From NCBI GenBank assembly GCA_949300335.1, contig CASGDV010000123.1:37072-101071 (forward strand): a DNA stretch of 64,000 nucleotides, in the 5' to 3' direction. Below are positions 38,885-46,341 of the stretch, piece by piece. Numbering within the stretch: the stretch's first letter is position 1; every line of letters begins with the position of its first letter. Made by a program: the position numbers and the translations under genes. The notes below the pieces were generated by a model. The model was not told the origin of the DNA and ran no database searches. It saw nothing but the letters and a program-made list of their open reading frames with translations. The DNA is from an uncultured Bacteroidales bacterium (lineage in GTDB: Bacteria > Bacteroidota > Bacteroidia > Bacteroidales > UBA932).

Positions 38885-39472
38885 ATGAATATCAATCAGA
38901 ACAAAGTAGTGGAACTCTGCTATGAACTTGAGGTCGACGGAGAAATTGTCGACAGGACTACCAGGGAAAAGCCTCTGGATTTCATACAGGGAACAGGTTC
39001 CCTGCTGAAAAAATTTGAAGAAAACATCGAAGGACTGACTGCAGGAAGCAGATTTTCGTTCACACTCACTCCCGAAGAAGGGTATGGGGAAGTCGATCCG
39101 GACAGGATTATAGAATTGCCGAAACAGGCTTTTGAAGTCAACGGGGAAATCAGGGAAGACCTTCTGGTTCCAGGCAACACCATTCCGATGATGAACAACA
39201 TGGGAGGCGTCATTCCCGGAAAGATTCTCGAAGTCAGCGAGACTTCCGTACGGATGGATCTCAACTCCCCTATGGCAGGCAAGACATTGAATTTCAGCGG
39301 GGAGATTCTCACTGTCCGCGAAGCTACGGAAAAGGAACTGAAGGAAGGACTTCACGGCGAATATGTACACACCTGCTGCTGCGGGCATGACCACGATCAT
39401 GACGGATGCTGCGGTGACAATGAAGGGGGATGCTGCGGAGGCAGCCATGACGGTTGCGGCGGATGCCATTAA
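38885..39472 (+). CDS. slyD: FKBP-type peptidyl-prolyl isomerase, SlyD-like, with metal-binding tail
   Basis: 195 residues. An FKBP domain with IF insert covers about 1-150 (VVELCYELEVDGEIVD, FTLTPEEGYGEVDPD, LDFIQGTGSLLKKFE). The last ~35 residues hold nine Cys and six His in Gly/Asp-rich sequence, like the nickel-binding tail of SlyD. It probably acts as a cytoplasmic chaperone/isomerase that stores or delivers nickel or zinc. 15 bases precede the transporter gene. Confidence 0.9.
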   Translation: MNINQNKVVELCYELEVDGEIVDRTTREKPLDFIQGTGSLLKKFEENIEGLTAGSRFSFTLTPEEGYGEVDPDRIIELPKQAFEVNGEIREDLLVPGNTIPMMNNMGGVIPGKILEVSETSVRMDLNSPMAGKTLNFSGEILTVREATEKELKEGLHGEYVHTCCCGHDHDHDGCCGDNEGGCCGGSHDGCGGCH

Positions 39473-39487
39473 CGGGAATCAGGTAAA

Positions 39488-40384
39488 ATGTGGCTGGTTC
39501 TGGCATTCACGTCCGCAGCTCTGCTCGGCTTCTATGACGCATCGAAAAAGACAGCACTGAAAGACAACGCGGTTCTTCCGGTGCTGCTTTTGAATACGGT
39601 GTTCTGTACTTTGATTTTTTCACCATTCATAATCGACAGTCTGAACGGGAACCGGTGGTTCGGAGCATCGGTTTCCATCCCAACGGCAAAAGCCCATGCT
39701 CTGGTATTCATAAAGGCCGTGATGGTCCTTACATCATGGATTTTCGGATATTTCGGAATCAAGTATCTTCCATTGACCATAGTCGGACCGATAAACGCGA
39801 CCCGTCCCGTACTTGTACTGGTAGGAGCAATGCTGATATTCGGAGAAAGGCTGAACTGGAGCCAGTGGACCGGAGTCATACTTTCTGTAATATCGCTGTT
39901 CCTGCTGAGCATTTCCAGCAAAAAGGAAAAAATTGACTTCACGCATAACAAATGGATAGCCTTCGTTGCCATGGCTGCTGTCACAGGTGCAGTCTGCGGT
40001 CTTTATGACAAATACATAATGGGGCATCTCAATCCGATGTTCGTACAGGGATGGTATAATTTTTATCAGATGCTGCTTATGTGCCTTATATGCTCTGTGC
40101 TGTGGTATCCTTCCCGGAAAAAGACAACCCCTTTTCACTGGAGCTGGGCGATACCGCTCATTTCCATCTTCCTCTCCGCTGCCGATTTCGCATATCTTTC
40201 CGCTCTCGGGATGCAGGACGCGATGGTTTCGGTCATATCGCTTGTCAGGAGAAGTTCCGTGATAATTTCGTTCACATGCGGAGTCTTCCTGTTCAGGGAG
40301 CATAATCTGAAGGCAAAGGCGGCCGATCTGCTTCTGATCATTATCGGTATGATTTTCATATATTTCGGCTCGAGACAAGTATGA
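39488..40384 (+). CDS. EamA/DMT-superfamily transporter
   Basis: 298-residue inner-membrane protein with about ten helices in two EamA repeats. The first ends in INATRPVLVLVGAMLIFGERLNWSQW, the second in SVISLVRRSSVIISFTCGVFLFREHNLKAKA. Such proteins export metabolites or carry nucleotide-sugars or lipids. The substrate cannot be predicted. It is the last gene of the tldDE-slyD run before a new promoter. Confidence 0.82.
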   Translation: MWLVLAFTSAALLGFYDASKKTALKDNAVLPVLLLNTVFCTLIFSPFIIDSLNGNRWFGASVSIPTAKAHALVFIKAVMVLTSWIFGYFGIKYLPLTIVGPINATRPVLVLVGAMLIFGERLNWSQWTGVILSVISLFLLSISSKKEKIDFTHNKWIAFVAMAAVTGAVCGLYDKYIMGHLNPMFVQGWYNFYQMLLMCLICSVLWYPSRKKTTPFHWSWAIPLISIFLSAADFAYLSALGMQDAMVSVISLVRRSSVIISFTCGVFLFREHNLKAKAADLLLIIIGMIFIYFGSRQV

Positions 40385-40396
40385 ACTAAGGAGCAT

Positions 40397-40428
40397 ATTG
40401 CTAATATTGCCATAAAATACTAAATTTG
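40397..40428 (+). promoter_or_regulatory. Promoter upstream of the glycosyltransferase-trkA unit
   Basis: ATTG (40397-40400, near TTTG), 20-base spacer, TAAATTTG (40421-40428). The start of transcription is predicted about 25 bases before the ATG at 40459. Confidence 0.55.
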
Positions 40429-40458
40429 CGAATTCGGTAAATCAATTATCCATTGAGA

Positions 40459-41592
40459 ATGAAGACTGCTGTTGTCATACTGAACTGGAACGGGAAAAAT
40501 TACCTTGAAAGATTTCTTCCTGGTCTGACCGGTTCGATACAACTGTTCAATTCAAGGCATGACAAGGAAAGTCATGCGGGACTTATAATAGCCGACAATG
40601 CGTCATCGGACGGCTCCGTGGAGATGCTGTCGGAAAAATTTCCGGAAATACCGGTAATCAGGTTTGACAGGAACTACGGTTTCACCGGAGGATACAACAG
40701 GGCCCTTGAAAAAATAGAGGCCATGTATTATGTTCTCCTCAATTCCGACATCGAAGTCACTGAAGAATGGCTGGATCCGCTTGTCGAATGGATGGACTCG
40801 CATCCTCTGTGCGGAGCCTGTGCGCCAAAGCTCCACAGCTGGCATGACTGGGACATGTTCGAATATGCCGGAGCGGCCGGAGGCATAATAGACAAATACG
40901 GATATACTTTCTGCAGGGGAAGGATAATGGGGATGGTTGAAAAGGATTACGGACAATATGATGAAAGGGCTCGGGTATTCTGGGCTACCGGAGCATGTCT
41001 TGTGGTAAGGGCAGAACTCTTCAGGAGGCTGGGCGGACTTGATGAAAGGTTTTTTGCCCACATGGAGGAAATAGACCTGTGCTGGAGACTCCAGCTGGAA
41101 GGATATCATGTCAATATCATACCAGAATCGACTGTATACCATGTCGGCGGCGGAAGCCTTCCAAACGGGTCACCGAAAAAAGTGTTCTTCAACCACAGGA
41201 ACAATCTGCTTATGCTCCGCAACAATCTTGCAAAGACATGCGCCCTCCAGTATTTCAATGAAGTAGAGGAAGACATTGGAAACGCGGCAGAATACGGCAT
41301 AAGGAAAAGCCGTAAACTGATCGGGACACGAATGGCAATGGACAGATTGTCTGCCATAATATACCTTTTCACATTCAAGCCGGGCTATTTCAAGGCTGTA
41401 CTGAAGGCTCATTCCGAATTCAGGGCACTTGCAAGGGAACCAGAAAAAAAGGAAATAGAGCAATGGCTTGAAGATAAAGGCAGGATAGCAGACATAAACG
41501 GGCTGTATGACAAATGGCTCATACCGAAAGTTCTCCTGTATGGGAAGCGCATTTTCAGAATTGTGAATATAAATTTTAATTATGACATCTGA
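40459..41592 (+). CDS. Family 2 glycosyltransferase
   Basis: 377 residues. GT-A fold: N-terminal VVILNWNGKNYLERFLPGL, DNASSDGS, NYGFTGGYNRAL, the DxD-type NSDIEVTEEWLDPL, and the acceptor-side EIDLCWRLQLEGY, typical of rhamnosyltransferase-like GT2 enzymes. Start at the ATG 40459, because the TTG six bases earlier is less likely. It probably builds a surface glycan, but it lies 9 kb from the main glycan locus. trkA follows after 71 bases. Confidence 0.88.
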   Translation: MKTAVVILNWNGKNYLERFLPGLTGSIQLFNSRHDKESHAGLIIADNASSDGSVEMLSEKFPEIPVIRFDRNYGFTGGYNRALEKIEAMYYVLLNSDIEVTEEWLDPLVEWMDSHPLCGACAPKLHSWHDWDMFEYAGAAGGIIDKYGYTFCRGRIMGMVEKDYGQYDERARVFWATGACLVVRAELFRRLGGLDERFFAHMEEIDLCWRLQLEGYHVNIIPESTVYHVGGGSLPNGSPKKVFFNHRNNLLMLRNNLAKTCALQYFNEVEEDIGNAAEYGIRKSRKLIGTRMAMDRLSAIIYLFTFKPGYFKAVLKAHSEFRALAREPEKKEIEQWLEDKGRIADINGLYDKWLIPKVLLYGKRIFRIVNINFNYDI

Positions 41593-41598
41593 AAAAGG

Positions 41599-41624
41599 AA
41601 TCCGATTTGAAGCACGGATTTTCC
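41599..41624 (+). terminator. Weak hairpin after the GT2 gene
   Basis: 6-bp stem AATCCG (41599-41604) / CGGATT (41615-41620) followed by a short T-rich TTCC. Too weak to be called a firm terminator. It may reduce read-through to trkA. Confidence 0.25.
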
Positions 41625-41665
41625 GACAATAATATTTTCTGACAACATAAGTTTTCTGACAACAT
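41619..41665 (+). repeat. Three direct repeats in the trkA leader
   Basis: Copies at 41619-41632 (TTTTCCGACAATAA), 41635-41648 and 41652-41665 (both TTTTCTGACAACAT), period 16-17. The third copy runs into the trkA start codon. This spacing puts the copies on roughly one face of the DNA per 1.5 turns. They may be regulator sites or a recent slippage duplication. Confidence 0.6.
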
Positions 41666-43022
41666 GAAGATTATCATCGCCGGAGCCGGAGAAGTAGGTT
41701 CTCATCTTGCAAAGATGCTCAGCAGTGAATCAAACGATATCACGGTAATAGACAGTGACATGGACAGGCTTGAATCCCTGGCCACCAACACCGACATCAT
41801 TACCGTATGGGGAAATCCATCATCGATTGCCGTACTGAAGGATGCCGGAGTCGAAAGCGCAGACCTTTTCATTGCCGTAAATCCATCGTCATCCCAGGAT
41901 GTCAATGTAGTAAGCGCCCTGCTGGCAAAAAAACTGGGCAGCAAGAAAGTTACGGCAAGGATAAACAATGAAGAATATCTTTCATATGAAAACAAGTTCC
42001 TGTTTACGGAAATGGGTATAGACCTTCTCTTTTATCCGGAGAAGATAGCATCCACTGAAATAGTCGACCTTCTGAAAAGGACTGCTTCTACAGACTCCAT
42101 AGATTTCGCCAGAGGGAAACTGCAGATGGCGGTTTTCCGGCTGGAGGATGACTCCCCTATCATAGACTGCAAGCTTGCCGAATTCAGCAGTATCGCTTCT
42201 GCAGACAATCTCCAGTTCAGGGTGGTTGCAATTTCCCGGAACAACGAGACCATTATCCCAAATTCTGACACCAGATTCAAATATCATGACCTCGTTTTCA
42301 TCATTTCAAAAAGGGACGTATTCGACAAGCTTCTGAGATACATCGGGAAAAGCAACATCGAAGTGAACAAACTGATGATTCTTGGCGGAGGCCCTATCGG
42401 GGAGATGGTTGCCAAACAACTGTCCAAACAGATAGATGTTATAAAAATCATCGAACAGAACAAGGAAAAATGCCTTGAACTTTCCGAGAAACTCAGCAAC
42501 AACGTCATAGTAGTCAACGGAGACGGCAGGAATACCGATCTTCTGATAGAGGAATCCCTCAAGGAATACGATGCATTCGTGGCCGTGACTAACAGCACGG
42601 AAACCAATATTCTGGCTTGTGTTGCGGCAAAAAGGGTCGGAGTAAGCAGGACAATAGCGGAAGTCGAGAACATCGAATACATAAAACTGGCCGAAAGCAT
42701 GGGAGTGGATGCCGTAATCAACAAAAAACTGATTACAGCAGGACGCATCTTCAAATTTACACTCAGCAACAAGGTCAGATTCATAAAATATATGAGCGGG
42801 ACCAATGCGGAAATGCTGGAATTCGTCGTAGCTCCGAACAGCAAGATTACAAAAGGCAAGCTCAAGAACCTCTCCTTCCCGAACGATGCGATAATAGGAG
42901 GCATAATCAGAGGAAACGAATCTTTCATTGCAGTGGGCGACTCGGAAATCAAGGCTTATGACAGAGTCGCGGTGTTCGCACTTCCACACGCAGTGAAGGA
43001 GGTAGACAAGTTCTTCAGATAA
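41664..43022 (+). CDS. trkA: TrkA, NAD(H)-binding regulator of Trk potassium uptake
   Basis: 452 residues with two tandem RCK units: RCK-N at about 1-125 (IIAGAGEVGSHLA dinucleotide motif), RCK-C at about 140-220, a second RCK-N from about 232 (MILGGGPIGEMVAKQL) and RCK-C at about 370-450. It gates a TrkH-type channel, probably the one at 31652-33103. It has no detectable promoter of its own and sits behind three short repeats. A GT2 gene is upstream and an ABC-F gene is downstream (33 bases). Confidence 0.93.
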   Translation: MKIIIAGAGEVGSHLAKMLSSESNDITVIDSDMDRLESLATNTDIITVWGNPSSIAVLKDAGVESADLFIAVNPSSSQDVNVVSALLAKKLGSKKVTARINNEEYLSYENKFLFTEMGIDLLFYPEKIASTEIVDLLKRTASTDSIDFARGKLQMAVFRLEDDSPIIDCKLAEFSSIASADNLQFRVVAISRNNETIIPNSDTRFKYHDLVFIISKRDVFDKLLRYIGKSNIEVNKLMILGGGPIGEMVAKQLSKQIDVIKIIEQNKEKCLELSEKLSNNVIVVNGDGRNTDLLIEESLKEYDAFVAVTNSTETNILACVAAKRVGVSRTIAEVENIEYIKLAESMGVDAVINKKLITAGRIFKFTLSNKVRFIKYMSGTNAEMLEFVVAPNSKITKGKLKNLSFPNDAIIGGIIRGNESFIAVGDSEIKAYDRVAVFALPHAVKEVDKFFR

Positions 43023-43055
43023 TATAAGGCAAAGAAAATCTTCAGACATAAGACT

Positions 43056-44906
43056 ATGGCGAGTTATCTCCAGATAGAAAACATATCGAAATCATACGGT
43101 CCTAAAATCCTGTTCGAGCACATCGGCTTCAATATCAACGAAGGTGACAAAATTGCCCTTATCGCGCCGAACGGTACAGGCAAGACCTCGCTCATGAGGA
43201 TACTTGCCGGCAAGGACAAGTCCGATTCCGGAGGCAAGATTACATTTCTGAAAGACATAAGGATAGCTTTTCTTGAGCAGGAATATGACTATGACGGAGA
43301 TAACAGCATATTCCAGCAGATAATGCTCCATAATTCCTCATACATCAAGACATTGGATCAGGAGCATGTTTGGGACTATGAAAGAAAAGTCAGGGAACTC
43401 CTGACAAATTTCAATCTTCCGGACTGCTCCCAGAAAATGAAGGAACTTTCGGGAGGAGAGATAAAGAGAGTCGCCATTGCCGAAATGCTGTCCTCGGATG
43501 CGGACTTCTACATAATGGACGAGCCGACGAATCATCTGGACATAGATGCCATTGAATATCTGGAATCATACCTGAAACGTTCCCGATGTACATTGTTCAT
43601 GGTCACGCACGACCGGTATTTCCTTGACAGCGTCTGCAATACAATAATGGAAATGGACCGCGGACAGATTTTCATCTACAAAGGGAATTATCAGAATTAT
43701 CTTGAGAAACGGGAGGAGCGCATAGCGAACTACAATGCTGAAACCGACAAGGTTAGAAATATACTCAGGCGCGAACTGGAATGGATCAGAAGCACTCCGC
43801 AGGCCCGGACAGGGAAAGCCAGATACAGGATTAACGCATTCTATGACCTGAAAGACAGGGCATCGCAGGAATATTCCGCCAAACAGATATCCATGAGCGA
43901 TGTCAGGAACAAGGGGACAAGGCTCGGAACAAAAATCATCAACTGCAGGCATCTTTCATTCCGTTACGGAGAAAAATGCTACATAGACGATTTCACTTAT
44001 AATTTCCAGAGATATGAGAAGGTCGGAATAGTAGGACGCAACGGCGCAGGTAAAAGTACGTTCATCAACATACTTACCGGCAGCTATACCCCCGACATGG
44101 TATGCACCGACCCGTCGGAATACCGGGATGGAGATACGAGAGGACTGCTAACCGGTACGGTAGAGCGCGGAGAATCCCTCAACATAGGATATTATCATCA
44201 GAGCGGCATGACATTCAATCCGGACGATACTGTTCTGGACATAGTGAACGACACATATCTCCTGAACAAATTTCTGTTTCCGCACGATATGCTGAACAAC
44301 AGAATAGAAAAATTGAGCGGAGGAGAGAAGCGGAGACTGTATCTGCTGACCATTCTCATGAAAAAGCCTAATCTGCTGATTCTTGACGAGCCTACCAATG
44401 ACCTTGACATTGTCACGCTCAACATTCTTGAAGAATATCTCAAGGAGTTTGAGGGCTCTCTGATAATAGTTTCGCATGACAGGCATTTTCTCGACAGGCT
44501 TGTGGACCATCTTTTCATTTTCTGCGGTGACGGACTCATACGGGATTTCGTAGGAAGCTACAGCGAGTACCGTGAATTCATCAGGGAATACGAAGCGGAA
44601 CGGAAAAACGCTGCAAGACAGCAGGAGCGGAAGCAACAGGTGAAAGATCAGAAAAAATCATCTTCAGGAAAGGAAGATGACGGCAGAAAGAAAAAGCTGA
44701 CTTGGAAGGAAAGCCGTGAACTGGAAACCCTGGAATCCGAAATGGAATCCCTGAAACAGGAAAGGATTTCACTTGAGGAAGAAATCAATTCCGGAAACTG
44801 CGATTACAGGTCCATCGCTGAAAAATCCGAACGTATAGGGGAAATCATCTCCCTGATTGAAGAAAAGGAACTCAGATGGCTGGAACTGAGCTGCTCAGTG
44901 GAATGA
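43056..44906 (+). CDS. ABC-F family ATPase (Uup-like)
   Basis: 616 residues, soluble, with two ABC domains: Walker A APNGTGKTS (about 35) and VGRNGAGKSTF (about 330), signatures LSGGEIKRVAIA and LSGGEKRRLYLL, Walker B YIMDEPTNHLD and LILDEPTNDLD. A P-site linker lies between them, and a charged C-terminal coiled coil (about 515-616) resembles Uup. ABC-F proteins act on ribosomes or DNA/nucleic acid, and the Uup-type tail binds DNA in E. coli. The exact role is unassigned. It overlaps the MBL gene tail-to-tail by 12 bases. Confidence 0.9.
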   Translation: MASYLQIENISKSYGPKILFEHIGFNINEGDKIALIAPNGTGKTSLMRILAGKDKSDSGGKITFLKDIRIAFLEQEYDYDGDNSIFQQIMLHNSSYIKTLDQEHVWDYERKVRELLTNFNLPDCSQKMKELSGGEIKRVAIAEMLSSDADFYIMDEPTNHLDIDAIEYLESYLKRSRCTLFMVTHDRYFLDSVCNTIMEMDRGQIFIYKGNYQNYLEKREERIANYNAETDKVRNILRRELEWIRSTPQARTGKARYRINAFYDLKDRASQEYSAKQISMSDVRNKGTRLGTKIINCRHLSFRYGEKCYIDDFTYNFQRYEKVGIVGRNGAGKSTFINILTGSYTPDMVCTDPSEYRDGDTRGLLTGTVERGESLNIGYYHQSGMTFNPDDTVLDIVNDTYLLNKFLFPHDMLNNRIEKLSGGEKRRLYLLTILMKKPNLLILDEPTNDLDIVTLNILEEYLKEFEGSLIIVSHDRHFLDRLVDHLFIFCGDGLIRDFVGSYSEYREFIREYEAERKNAARQQERKQQVKDQKKSSSGKEDDGRKKKLTWKESRELETLESEMESLKQERISLEEEINSGNCDYRSIAEKSERIGEIISLIEEKELRWLELSCSVE

Positions 44907-44913
44907 GCATTTT
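44892..44913 (+). terminator. Weak hairpin at the ABC-F gene end
   Basis: Stem TGCTCA (44892-44897) / TGAGCA (44904-44909), 6-base loop, then four T's. It overlaps both convergent stop codons. Low stability. Confidence 0.3.
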
Positions 44914-45710
44914 CCCTGCAACTCGAAGAAAGGAGAAGGGTATGCGCGCGGAAGACATCTCAAAGAAACATCTCCCGGCCCTACTCCCAGCGAAGTCAAA
45001 GCATCGGAAGCATTGCCGTAGGCCAGTTCCGGAGTATTGTTGTTTTCGCTGAGATGACAAAGGAAAATATTCTTCAGTCCCTTGTGATAGAATCTTCTGA
45101 TAGCCGAAGCGCATTCATCGTTGCTGAGGTGGCCGCATCCCTGTATTATCCTCATTTTCAGTTCATATGTGTACGGACCGCTCAACAACATGTCGATATC
45201 GTAATTGGATTCCAGAATAACCGTATCCGCTATTGATGCGAAGCTGACCGCCTCATCGGTCATTCTGCCAATGTCCGTCATGATTACGACCCGGTATCCG
45301 CCAATCTCGATACCGTATCCTATTGTCTGTGTGGCATCATGAGGAACAACAAAATACCTGACATTGAAATCCCCTATCCGGTTCACCTCGCTAGATGAAA
45401 GCACCCTGGCAAAACCGCCTATGATGGAAGATGTGAAAGTATGTCTGGCAAGCGCACCGTGAATCGTTTCCGAAGAATAAACCGGTTTCATCATCTTTTT
45501 GCAGTATGATCCGAGATGCCGGATATGGTCAAGATGGTCATGGGTCACAAGAACCCCCATTATGCTGTCAACCGGAATATGTTTTTCATCAAGAGCCTTT
45601 TTCAGACGCCTCATGCTTACACCGGCATCTATTATAAGCCCCTGTGTTTCAGTACCGAGATAATAACAATTGCCGCAGCTTCCGCTGGAAAGACTGAAGA
45701 AACCCACCAT
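44895..45710 (-). CDS. MBL-fold metallohydrolase, WalJ/YycJ-like
   Basis: 271 residues from the ATG at 45710. The longer frame to 45779 only overlaps the HAD gene. The metallo-beta-lactamase metal motif is VTHDHLDHIRHLG (about residue 58), with further ligands in FVVPHDATQ, TDIGRMTD and the C-terminal HLSENN. The N-terminal SLSSGSCGNCYYLG is typical of the YycJ/WalJ group, proposed 5'-3' exonucleases or phosphodiesterases. It follows the HAD gene with 1 base between, and the TPR-HAD-MBL genes form one unit. Confidence 0.86.
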   Translation of the reverse strand: MVGFFSLSSGSCGNCYYLGTETQGLIIDAGVSMRRLKKALDEKHIPVDSIMGVLVTHDHLDHIRHLGSYCKKMMKPVYSSETIHGALARHTFTSSIIGGFARVLSSSEVNRIGDFNVRYFVVPHDATQTIGYGIEIGGYRVVIMTDIGRMTDEAVSFASIADTVILESNYDIDMLLSGPYTYELKMRIIQGCGHLSNDECASAIRRFYHKGLKNIFLCHLSENNNTPELAYGNASDALTSLGVGPGDVSLRCLPRAYPSPFFELQGKCSFH

Positions 45711-45711
45711 C

Positions 45712-46341
45712 CTACATAACCTCCAAGACAGAAAAAACGGTTTTCTCCAAATCGGATCCGGGATGATAAAGCACAGCATTGAAACCTACGGAACTGGCTG
45801 CCGAAACATTTGATTCCGAATCATCTATAAAAAGGAGTTCATGCACGGGAAGGCCTATGCGCACAGCAGTCTCCCTATAGATTTTCTCCGAAGGTTTCAG
45901 CATTTTCATGGAATATGACAGGAACAGTCCTGAAAATATTTCATCCATGGGAATGCCTGCATCCTCGAATATCTTCCGGCTCCTTTTCATCGATATGGAA
46001 TTGTTGTTGCTGAGAAGATACAGCGGATATTTCCGGGCCAGATTTTTCAGAAGCTGCACCTTCTCCGGGCAGATTCCTGTAAGAAGCGCCGCCATTGCCC
46101 TGTCCACATCTTCAGGAGTGGCTCCGGGTACCGAATCATGCAATATCAGTTCCTTGAATTCATTTTCCGTAAGGATACCCTCTTCCAGATCGGAGTATAT
46201 TCCTTTCTGATGGCATGGATCCAGAAGTTCGTCTATTTTTCCATAACCCAGTATTTCCTTGAATGCTGCCCTGCATCTCTCTATATCGAGATCTATAAGT
46301 ACACCTCCAAGGTCAAATATTATTGCCTTTATTCCATTCAT
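45712..46341 (-). CDS. HAD-superfamily hydrolase (YihX-like)
   Basis: 209 residues. HAD motif I is FDLGGVLIDLD, with Asp10 as nucleophile and Gly at +2 as in the YihX glucose-1-phosphate phosphatase group. Motif II is LLSNNN, motif III Lys is in MKMLKPSEKIY, and motif IV is LFIDDSESNVSAA. It is probably a sugar-phosphate or small-metabolite phosphatase. Its start overlaps the TPR gene stop (ATGA). Confidence 0.87.
   Translation of the reverse strand: MNGIKAIIFDLGGVLIDLDIERCRAAFKEILGYGKIDELLDPCHQKGIYSDLEEGILTENEFKELILHDSVPGATPEDVDRAMAALLTGICPEKVQLLKNLARKYPLYLLSNNNSISMKRSRKIFEDAGIPMDEIFSGLFLSYSMKMLKPSEKIYRETAVRIGLPVHELLFIDDSESNVSAASSVGFNAVLYHPGSDLEKTVFSVLEVM

Noticed and set aside
45711-45779. 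Upstream extension of the MBL hydrolase
   Set aside because: It overlaps the HAD gene, and the family begins at MVGFFSLSSGS.
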